The notes under the pieces were generated by a model that saw only the letters and a list, made by a program, of their open reading frames with translations, was not told the origin of the DNA and did no database searches. 11,291 bases of DNA from contig CAMATV010000066.1 in NCBI GenBank assembly GCA_945861235.1, positions 1-11,291 of the forward strand, written 5' to 3'. A program made the translations under genes and the position numbers. This stretch comes from Opitutus sp. GAS368 (GTDB lineage Bacteria; Verrucomicrobiota; Verrucomicrobiia; Opitutales; Opitutaceae). Shown piece after piece: positions 1 through 5,565 of this stretch. The first letter of the stretch is position 1. Each line of letters starts with the position of its first letter.

Positions 1-722
1 GCGGACTGATTTTGTCCCGCGACGCGGAGCGCATAACCCCAACGCGTGCGCCACACCAGCACCCACACGAGCGCCGCGGCGAGCAGCGCGATCGCAAAAG
101 CGAGGTTCCACGGCGATGGGGAGAACGTGATCCCGACCTGCGCGCAGACCTCGTGCACGGCGGGGAGCACAGCATTCGCACCAAATTCCCGCGACTCGGG
201 CGACTGCTGGCCGGGTTTGATGAGGACGTTGACGAGCAGATAGGTCATCAACGAGGCCGCGATAAAATTAAACATGATCGTGGTGATCACAATGTGGCTG
301 CCGCGACGCGCCTGGAGCCACGCGGGGATCAGTGCCCACGCGGCACCGAACGCGGCACCGGCCATAATCGCGACCGGCAGCACCACGAGCAACGGGGCGC
401 GGTCACCCAGCCACAGCGCGACCAATCCGCTGCCTAGGCCGCCGATGTAGGCCTGACCTTCGCAACCGATGTTGAAGAGCCCGGCGTGATACGCGACCGC
501 GACGCCGAGGCCGGTGAAGATGAAATTCGTGGCGTAGTAGAGCGTGTAGCCGATCCCCTCTTGCGTCCCGAGCGCCCCGCTCGCCAGCAGCTTCAGCGCG
601 GCCCACGGACTCTCGCCAAGAATTTTCACGACGACGCCGGAAAGGATCAGGGCGGCAGCGAGATTGATCAGCGGCAGCAACCCCCGTTCGGCCCAACGGG
701 GAAGTTTGGCAGGGGCGCTCAT
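1..722 (-). CDS. ABC transporter permease of a BmpA-type nucleoside/simple-sugar importer (partial, C-terminus off the left edge)
   Basis: The open frame begins at the ATG at 722-720 and stays open for 240 codons to the window edge, so the C-terminus is missing. The protein starts MSAPAKLPRWAERG and continues as alternating hydrophobic segments: roughly residues 15-36 (LLPLINLAAALILSG), 60-80, 85-107, 110-135 and 140-170. It contains the family-like stretches YHAGLFNIGCEGQAYIGG and GSHIVITTIMFNFIA, typical of YufP/NupP-like permeases of the BPD_transp_2 family, which form half of the inner-membrane channel. The ATG overlaps the ATPase stop in an ATGA, and a GAGG lies about seven bases upstream of it, so translation is probably coupled. 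The substrate is inferred from the binding-protein family: nucleosides, purines or a similar small molecule. A second permease gene is expected just beyond the left edge. Confidence 0.9.
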   Translation of the reverse strand, partial: MSAPAKLPRWAERGLLPLINLAAALILSGVVVKILGESPWAALKLLASGALGTQEGIGYTLYYATNFIFTGLGVAVAYHAGLFNIGCEGQAYIGGLGSGLVALWLGDRAPLLVVLPVAIMAGAAFGAAWALIPAWLQARRGSHIVITTIMFNFIAASLMTYLLVNVLIKPGQQSPESREFGANAVLPAVHEVCAQVGITFSPSPWNLAFAIALLAAALVWVLVWRTRWGYALRVAGQNQS

Positions 723-2260
723 CCGGCACCCTCAGATTTCACACCGGCCATCAGGAGGCCCATTTTTTCCTCCGTAGCGTCGGCCCGCAACAACTCACCG
801 ACAATCTCGCCCGCATTCATCACGAGGATGCGATCGGCGAGACCGAGGATTTCGTCGAGTTCAACCGAGACGATCAGGAGGGCTTTCCCAGCGTCGCGCA
901 GGGCGACAAGTTTCTTGTGGATGAACTCAATCGCGCCGATGTCGACGCCGCGCGTCGGCTGACCGACGAGCAGCACCCGTGGGTCGACATCAATCTCGCG
1001 GGCGAGCACGAGCTTTTGCTGGTTGCCACCGGAGAACGCGGAGATGCGCAGAGTGGGCAGCGGTGGGCGCACGTCGTGCGCAGCCATTTTTCCCTCGCAG
1101 GCCTTGCGAATAGCGGCGCGGTCGAGCAAGGCGCCGCGATTGCACTCGGCGCGGTCGTGGTAGCCTAAGATCGCGTTATCCTCGGCGGAGAAATTCGTGA
1201 CGACGCCCATGCGTAAACGATCCTCAGGCACGTGCGCCAGGCCAAGCGCGCGACGCTCTCGCGGGCCGAGGTGCTCGCGCACGAGGTCGTGATTCTGCAA
1301 CGCAATCGAGCCCCGTGTTGGAAACCGGATACCGGCGAGAGCCTCGAGGAGTTCGGACTGGCCGTTGCCGGAAACACCAGCGACGCCGACGATCTCGCCC
1401 GCGCGAAGGTCGAAGCTGACGCCTTTGACCCGGGCGACGCCCAGACGATCGCGGACTTCGAGGTCGCGCACGGCGAGGAGCGTGGCGCCGGGCTGGGCGA
1501 GTTTTTTTTCGACGCGGAGCAGCACGGCGCGCCCGACCATTTTTTCTGCGAGCTCCCGCGGCGACGTGGTGGCAGTGGCCACTTCGCCGACGATGACGCC
1601 TTGCCGCATGACCGTCACCCGATCCGTGATGGCCATAATCTCGCGCAGCTTGTGCGTGACGAGGATGACGGATTTCCCTTCGTCGCGGAGACGGCGCAGC
1701 ATTTTGAAGAGCGCGTCAGCCTCCTGTGGCGTCAGGACGGCGGTCGGTTCGTCGAGAATGAGAATCTGCGCGCCGCGGTAGAGCGCCTTGAGGATTTCCA
1801 CGCGCTGCTGGAGTCCGACCGGCAACTCGGACACGACGGTGTCGAGCGGAACAGCGAGCGCGTAGTCGCGGGCGATTTTTTCGAGTTCGGCCCGGGCGCG
1901 GGCGAATCCCCCGGCGAGGAGGCGTCCGCCCTCGACACCGAGGACGACGTTTTCGAGCACCGTGAAATTCTCCACGAGCATGAAATGCTGGTGAACCATG
2001 CCGATGCCCGCGCGGATCGCGTCTTGCGGCGAACCGAGATCGACGCGGCGACCATGCACGCAAATCTCGCCGGAGTCGGCCCGGTGAAATCCGTAGACGA
2101 TATTCATTAGCGTCGACTTGCCCGCGCCGTTTTCACCGATGAGTCCGTGGATACTGCCGGGCGCGACCGCAAAGCTGATGGACCGGTTGGCGTGGACGGT
2201 TCCGAAACGCTTGTCGATGGCGCGGAGCTCGAGGGCGGGAGCTACGGAGTTTTCAACCAC
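719..2260 (-). CDS. ABC importer ATPase with two nucleotide-binding domains (YufO/NupA-like)
   Basis: This cytoplasmic ATPase would energise the BmpA-type importer. Numbering below counts from the far upstream TTG at 2317 (532 residues). The first NBD has Walker A GENGAGKST (61-69), Q-loop VHQHF (108-112), signature PVGLQQ (166-171), Walker B ILILDEP (185-191) and H-loop THKL (His222). The second NBD has a Walker A-like GVSGNGQSE (314-322) with Gln in place of Lys, signature FSGGNQQK (428-435) and a Walker B-like VLLVGQPTRGVD (448-459); this asymmetry is usual in the sugar/nucleoside class. No in-frame ATG precedes Walker A. Family similarity starts near residue 25, so I chose the GTG at 2260-2258 (513 residues). 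The alternative TTG at 2317 would translate an intergenic repeat. The TGA stop overlaps the permease ATG. The function call is firm; the start is not. Confidence 0.93.
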   Translation of the reverse strand: MVENSVAPALELRAIDKRFGTVHANRSISFAVAPGSIHGLIGENGAGKSTLMNIVYGFHRADSGEICVHGRRVDLGSPQDAIRAGIGMVHQHFMLVENFTVLENVVLGVEGGRLLAGGFARARAELEKIARDYALAVPLDTVVSELPVGLQQRVEILKALYRGAQILILDEPTAVLTPQEADALFKMLRRLRDEGKSVILVTHKLREIMAITDRVTVMRQGVIVGEVATATTSPRELAEKMVGRAVLLRVEKKLAQPGATLLAVRDLEVRDRLGVARVKGVSFDLRAGEIVGVAGVSGNGQSELLEALAGIRFPTRGSIALQNHDLVREHLGPRERRALGLAHVPEDRLRMGVVTNFSAEDNAILGYHDRAECNRGALLDRAAIRKACEGKMAAHDVRPPLPTLRISAFSGGNQQKLVLAREIDVDPRVLLVGQPTRGVDIGAIEFIHKKLVALRDAGKALLIVSVELDEILGLADRILVMNAGEIVGELLRADATEEKMGLLMAGVKSEGAG

Positions 2261-2348
2261 GGATGAACACGGATTCAGAGGGAATGGGAGCAAATGCCGG
2301 CAAAAGATCGGCCGCAATCTGCGTCCATCCGTTTCGATCCATGGTTAA
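2254..2348. repeat. Inverted-repeat element between bmpA and the ATPase gene
   Basis: One arm (2255-2275) reads AACCACGGATGAACACGGAT. The opposite arm (2316-2347), read on the minus strand, begins AACCATGGATCGAAACGGAT; about 15 of 20 positions agree. The spacer is about 40 bases. The element fills the whole gap from three bases after the bmpA stop to the ATPase start, and its right-hand arm contains the GTG proposed as that start. From memory, sequences of the type ATCCGTGTTCATCCGTGG recur in many environmental bacterial genomes, so this is probably a dispersed palindromic repeat. The inverted arrangement is seen directly; the dispersed nature is inferred. Confidence 0.65.
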
Positions 2349-2350
2349 AT

Positions 2351-3334
2351 TTACTGCACCTTGTACTCCGCAACCTTCAGTTGGCCGGAGATGATGTCGG
2401 CTTTGGCGATGGCGAGTTTGGCCTCCATGGCGGGAGTGATGAGCTTGCGGTTGTGCTCATCGAGCGAATAGCCGACGCCGCCTTCGGCCAGACCGAGGAC
2501 GATGGGACCGCCCTTCCACGTGCCGTTTTTTGCATCCATGATCGTCTGGTAGACGGCGACATCGACGCGTTTCACGGCGGAAGTCAGGACGCTGCCGGGA
2601 TGAAGATAGTTTTGGTTGGCGTCGCAGCCGATGCTCAGCTTGCCGGCGTCCTTCGCGGCTTGCATGACCCCACCACCGGTATTGCCAGAGGCGTGGAAAA
2701 TAACGTCGGCACCGCGACCGATCTGGCTCTTGGCGAGTTCGCCGCCCTTGGTGGGATCATTCCAAGCGGCGGCCGTGGTGCCGGTCATGTTTTGGAAAAC
2801 CTCGGCCTGAGGATTCACGAACTTCGCGCCGTCGGTGTAGCCTTGGGCAAACTTCCGAATCAGCGGAATATCCATGCCGCCGACGAAACCCACCTTGCCC
2901 GTCTTCGAAGCGAGCGCGGCGGCCATGCCGCAGAGAAAGGACGATTCCTGTTCGCGGAAGTTGATTGATTGGACGTTCGGAAGATTCACGGTGCCGTCGA
3001 TGATCGTGAACTTCACGTTCGGGAATTTCTTAGCCGCGGCCTCAACGGCGGAGGCCTGGGAGAAGCCAATGGCGACGATGACTTGGGCGCCGCGTTGTGC
3101 AAAGCGGGTCATCGCTTGTTCGCGTTGGGCGGCGTTGGTGACCTCGAACTCGCGGACCTCGATGCCGGTTTCCTTTTTGAATCGGACCGTGCCGTCATTG
3201 GCCGACTGGTTGAACGACTTGTCGAACTTGCCGCCCATATCGTAGATGATCGCGGGCGCGAAATCGGCCGCGAAAACGGCCGTCGAGAGCACCACGGGCG
3301 CGACGAGGGTGGAAACGAAGCGGGGCAATTTCAT
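2351..3334 (-). CDS. bmpA: BmpA-family substrate-binding protein of a nucleoside/purine ABC importer
   Basis: This is the periplasmic solute-binding component that delivers ligand to the adjacent ATPase/permease. I chose the ATG at 3334-3332 (327 residues) because it gives a clean signal peptide, MKLPRFVSTLVAPVVLSTAVFA, with cleavage likely after residue 22 (VFA|AD). A longer reading from a TTG at 3382 adds 16 unlikely residues. Family landmarks are DMGGKFDKSFNQSAN just after the signal, then FREQESSFLCGMAAAL, GKVGFVGGMDIPLI, DVIFHASGNTGGGV, and IGCDANQNYL followed by PGSVLTSAVKRVDVAVY. These match the Bmp/PnrA/Med fold of ABC nucleoside-binding proteins. No lipobox Cys is present, unlike spirochaete and Gram-positive relatives, so the protein should be soluble in the periplasm. 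It is the first gene of the importer set. The exact ligand cannot be read from the sequence. Confidence 0.92.
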   Translation of the reverse strand: MKLPRFVSTLVAPVVLSTAVFAADFAPAIIYDMGGKFDKSFNQSANDGTVRFKKETGIEVREFEVTNAAQREQAMTRFAQRGAQVIVAIGFSQASAVEAAAKKFPNVKFTIIDGTVNLPNVQSINFREQESSFLCGMAAALASKTGKVGFVGGMDIPLIRKFAQGYTDGAKFVNPQAEVFQNMTGTTAAAWNDPTKGGELAKSQIGRGADVIFHASGNTGGGVMQAAKDAGKLSIGCDANQNYLHPGSVLTSAVKRVDVAVYQTIMDAKNGTWKGGPIVLGLAEGGVGYSLDEHNRKLITPAMEAKLAIAKADIISGQLKVAEYKVQ

Positions 3335-3374
3335 TGGGCAAAAGGAAGTCAGCGGAGAAGACGAATGCAAGCGC

Positions 3375-3396
3375 CGGACCAACGCCGGGCCAACGC
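3375..3396. repeat. Tandem 11-bp direct repeat upstream of bmpA
   Basis: Two consecutive 11-base units, CGGACCAACGC and CGGGCCAACGC, differ at one base. They lie about 40-60 bases upstream of the chosen bmpA start. They could be chance duplication or a site for a regulator; nothing else supports a regulatory role. Confidence 0.4.
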
Positions 3397-3465
3397 AGGG
3401 CGGACTTCAGTCCGCCTTTTCACACGGCAGGTTTTCGCACTTTGCGGCCGACTGAAGTCCGCCCT
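3397..3465. repeat. Palindromic repeat pair (16-bp perfect inverted repeat) between the ydbL-like gene and bmpA
   Basis: AGGGCGGACTTCAGTC at 3397-3412 is the exact reverse complement of 3450-3465. The left copy also sits in its own hairpin, GGCGGACT-TC-AGTCCGCC (3399-3416). The element begins six bases past the ydbL-like stop and ends about 60 bases before bmpA. On the minus (transcribed) strand no run of T follows the hairpin, so it is not a standard intrinsic terminator, although the stem could slow exonucleases or weaken read-through. It looks like a dispersed REP-type repeat. Confidence 0.7.
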
Positions 3466-3470
3466 CCGCC

Positions 3471-3845
3471 CTACTTTTGGTGCCACGATCCGTCTTCTTT
3501 TTGGACCCAGACACCGGCGGCGCTGTTGGCGGCGATTTGCTTCGCGCGCGCGCGGCCGGAGTCTTCGACGGAGACGCCAGTGCGCTTCGCGACTTCGGCG
3601 TAGAGCACGCCGCGGTCGCTATTTTCATCGGCGACGACCTTGGCGGAGGCACCGCCGCCACGGCGCACTTCGAGGAGGCCGCGGTTGTTCTCACCGACCG
3701 CACCGCTGGTTTTCAACGAAGCGACTTCGGATTGGCGGGAAGCCATGCGCTGTTTCGCCGCGGCGACATCCTGGGCCACGGCGCTGCCGGCCAATGAGAA
3801 GAAGCCGAGGGCGAGGAGAACGAAAAGGCGGAGCTGGGTGTTCAT
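3471..3845 (-). CDS. ydbL: YdbL-like (DUF1318) secreted protein
   Basis: The protein has 124 residues starting MNTQLRLFVLLALGFF, with a sec signal peptide likely cleaved after AVA (residues 22-24). The mature part matches the DUF1318/YdbL pattern: an early G-E-N-N-R-G-L-L-E-V segment, a central VVADENSDRGVLYAEVAKRTGVS, then ARAKQIAANSAAG and a C-terminal GVWVQKEDGSWHQK that parallels the YdbL ending with G-x-Y-V-x-x-x-x-G-x-W. In Escherichia coli YdbL is a periplasmic protein encoded with YdbH and YnbE and thought to modulate them. Here the gene starts 22 bases after the ynbE-like stop, in the same order (ydbH, ynbE, ydbL), which strongly supports the call. The ATG at 3845 has no purine-rich Shine-Dalgarno; upstream is CTCTCCTCCC. 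The family identity was judged by eye. Confidence 0.8.
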   Translation of the reverse strand: MNTQLRLFVLLALGFFSLAGSAVAQDVAAAKQRMASRQSEVASLKTSGAVGENNRGLLEVRRGGGASAKVVADENSDRGVLYAEVAKRTGVSVEDSGRARAKQIAANSAAGVWVQKEDGSWHQK

Positions 3846-3867
3846 ACGAGCGGGAGGAGAGGGTTTT

Positions 3868-4098
3868 TTATTTCGCAGCGGATTTCATGGACGCGTCCTG
3901 CTTGTCGAGGTCGCCAAAGAGATCGTCGAGGGCTTTGTCGACTTTCACGTTCACGTCGATCGTCGCGTGGACTTGGATCGGGTCCATCGTGACGTGGATG
4001 CAACCGCCGAGAACCAGCGCGGTCACGAGAAGCGGGAGGCAGCGAAGCATAAATGCAGATTGCATACATGCGACCGCAAAGGGCAACTCAGGTTTCAT
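3868..4098 (-). CDS. ynbE: YnbE-like small outer-membrane lipoprotein
   Basis: The protein has 76 residues. It carries a lipoprotein signal ending in VLGGC (lipobox L-G-G-C), so Cys33 from the first ATG would be lipidated. The mature part is short: IHVTMDPIQVHATIDVNVKV, then DKALDDLFGDLD. This resembles YnbE, whose mature chain is a strand-forming P-I-x-I-x-x-x-I-x-V-x-V-K segment followed by an acidic helix. In E. coli YnbE lipoproteins stack onto the C-terminus of YdbH to complete an intermembrane bridge. The ATG at 4098 overlaps the ydbH-like stop (ATGA), favouring this start by coupling. An internal ATG at 4050 would give a more normal 16-residue lipoprotein signal (MLRCLPLLVTALVLGG) and may be the true start. 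Asp at +2 is absent, so outer-membrane sorting is plausible. Confidence 0.78.
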   Translation of the reverse strand: MKPELPFAVACMQSAFMLRCLPLLVTALVLGGCIHVTMDPIQVHATIDVNVKVDKALDDLFGDLDKQDASMKSAAK

Positions 4099-5351
4099 TT
4101 GGCGGTGTTCAGACGAATGTTCGCGCGGTCATCCAGGCCGAGACGCAGCACGTGATCGAGCGGGCCGGAGACGTTGACGGTGAACGTGACTTTTTCGACC
4201 ACATCACCTGCGCCGGTGGTGCGGGCGACGACTTCGACCTTGGCGGAACGCGCGCCACCGGCCCCATCCGGATAAAGTTGCAGGCTGAGATTTTCCACGG
4301 CGAGAGGGGCCTGACCCAGCTCGATGCGCTGGAGCATGCCATGGGCCGGATTTTCGAGGGAGAACCAGCGGCTGAGCGGTCCCATCGCAGCGGGTAGCAG
4401 CGCGATGCGCGGAGGTGAATTCCCCGTAAGTAACCCCGGAGACGAGGCGAGGCGCACCGTGGCCGCTTGTCCCGCGGCGGCCGTGAGGGCACCGTTAGCG
4501 GGCCCCATCCCGCCCTGCCGGCTCCAGTTCAACGATAAGCGCCCAGCGACTTGGCCGCCGGCTTGCTGGATCGCTTGGGGCACGAGGCTGGCGAGGTCAC
4601 CGAGCGAGACGCCCGAAAACTCAAGCAGGCTGTTCACCGCCGGTGCGACCGGATCGAACGTAAAGGGCGCCAGAGCAATCCGCCCACCAAAGGCGGCGAC
4701 CTCGGCGCGACTCACTACGAGGCGGCCGGCCTCGGCACCGGCAATCTCAAAAATGAGATTTCTCCCCGTCAGCCCGGCGGCTTGAATCGTGTCCACTTGG
4801 GCGCGCGCGGTGCGCACGGCGACGCGCGTCGGAGCGAGCTCGAGGTCGGCAGCAAGTTCCAGCCCACTCGCGCTCCAGTGCTGAGATTTGCTCCCAGCGG
4901 TGCCTGCGGCAAGGGTGGCAGACAACGTGCCGGTGGCCTCGGCCCCGCGCCACCAGCCGGAACCCTCCAAGGTGAGCTGCCCGGCCAATGTAAAATCAGC
5001 GGGCAGCGTGGTTATCCCGGCCTGCTCACTGCTGAGGCGCCACCACAAGGCCGCGTCACACTTCGCGCGCACGAGGCGCCACGTGCCCGGCGACTCGCCG
5101 CCGGGGAGCGTAAATTCAAGGCGGAGTTCCAAGCCCGGAGCGGTCGCCGTGGCGTCGAAGGCGAGGCTGTGGCCGGCCGCGGGGCGAGCTTGCACGCGCC
5201 ACGCGAGCGGCGGCAGACCGGGAATTTTGGGCAGCGAGAGCTGGCCGGAAAGATCGGCCGTCAGCGGAGGAATCGGCGGCGCGGACTCCGCCGCAGCCAA
5301 CGCAGCCACGCAGGCGACGGAGACGAACAGGCGGAGGACGTGGCGGCGCAT
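4095..5351 (-). CDS. ydbH: Short YdbH-like AsmA-clan periplasmic protein (putative intermembrane lipid bridge)
   Basis: The protein has 418 residues and a signal sequence, MRRHVLRLFVSVACVAALAAA, with a possible AAA cleavage site near residue 21. The rest is strand-rich and repetitive with little charge patterning, as in AsmA-clan beta-groove proteins. The middle, FGGRIALAPFTFDPVAP then LLEFSGVSLGDLASLVPQ and GGQVAGRLSLNW, resembles the conserved YdbH C-terminal region (DctA-YdbH Pfam family). The C-terminus ends on a probable edge strand, DHVLRLGLDDRANIRLNTAK, where YnbE would dock. The downstream ynbE-like and ydbL-like genes make the assignment much stronger than sequence alone. E. coli YdbH is about 880 residues and anchored in the inner membrane; this one is about half that, and its N-terminus looks cleavable. 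The ATG at 5351 has no clear ribosome site. No coding sequence that could supply a missing N-terminal half lies upstream. Confidence 0.68.
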   Translation of the reverse strand: MRRHVLRLFVSVACVAALAAAESAPPIPPLTADLSGQLSLPKIPGLPPLAWRVQARPAAGHSLAFDATATAPGLELRLEFTLPGGESPGTWRLVRAKCDAALWWRLSSEQAGITTLPADFTLAGQLTLEGSGWWRGAEATGTLSATLAAGTAGSKSQHWSASGLELAADLELAPTRVAVRTARAQVDTIQAAGLTGRNLIFEIAGAEAGRLVVSRAEVAAFGGRIALAPFTFDPVAPAVNSLLEFSGVSLGDLASLVPQAIQQAGGQVAGRLSLNWSRQGGMGPANGALTAAAGQAATVRLASSPGLLTGNSPPRIALLPAAMGPLSRWFSLENPAHGMLQRIELGQAPLAVENLSLQLYPDGAGGARSAKVEVVARTTGAGDVVEKVTFTVNVSGPLDHVLRLGLDDRANIRLNTAK

Positions 5352-5397
5352 GGGGAATAGATTTCGGAAACACGCGGCGGTTGCCAGTCAACTTCGG

Positions 5398-5484
5398 CGG
5401 CGGCGGCGAAGCGGGCTCCTTGACTCGCGTTCGCTGCTCCAGAGTGAGCGACTGCGCCACCTGCTTTAGTTCGAGAGCACTCAA
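5398..5484 (-). pseudogene. Possible remnant of the N-terminus of a small antitoxin-like protein
   Basis: Reading minus from a TTG at 5484, the frame gives LSALELKQVAQSLTLEQRTRV. This looks like the N-terminus of small helix-rich proteins of the type 'xELKxxVxxLxxEER'. After about 21 residues it becomes Pro-rich (EPASPPPPKLTGN) with no resemblance and runs out of frame into the ydbH-like gene. It may be a decayed gene end or chance. The rest of the 214-base glgP-ydbH gap holds only the hairpin at 5539-5558. Confidence 0.22.
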
Positions 5485-5538
5485 ACCGGGATGCGTGGCC
5501 GGAGGACGGTGTTTGGCTGGCGTGCGGGCAAACGTGAA

Positions 5539-5558
5539 CGGCGGCTGGAAAGCCGCCG
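5539..5558. repeat. Perfect hairpin just after glgP (REP-like; possible weak terminator)
   Basis: An 8-bp perfect stem, CGGCGGCT, with a four-base loop lies about eight bases past the glgP stop. It is flanked by GCTGGAG, a form I associate with dispersed palindromes in verrucomicrobial genomes. On the transcribed strand no T-run follows, so Rho-independent termination is doubtful. Confidence 0.6.
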
Positions 5559-5565
5559 CTCCAGC

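Noticed and set aside
403..729. A 108-codon minus-strand frame near the left edge
   Set aside because: It is in a different frame from the permease, is Arg-rich and has no membrane segments. The permease frame from 722 to the edge has clear family motifs.
1232..2110. A 292-codon plus-strand frame
   Set aside because: It lies entirely opposite the ABC ATPase gene and has a composition typical of a reverse-strand shadow (D/E/R/H-rich, no domain).
3335..3470. Purine-type riboswitch upstream of bmpA
   Set aside because: Importers of this class are sometimes riboswitch-controlled, but this leader holds only a palindromic repeat and an 11-bp duplication. I could not find the paired helices and conserved loops of a purine aptamer.
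2969..4177. A 402-codon plus-strand frame
   Set aside because: It runs across bmpA, the ydbL-like gene and the ynbE-like gene on the opposite strand. Its Arg-rich, non-globular composition and the well-supported genes beneath it rule it out.
5539..5558. Rho-independent terminator of glgP
   Set aside because: The stem is strong, but the minus strand lacks a following T-run, so I list it only as a repeat hairpin with a possible weak terminating effect.
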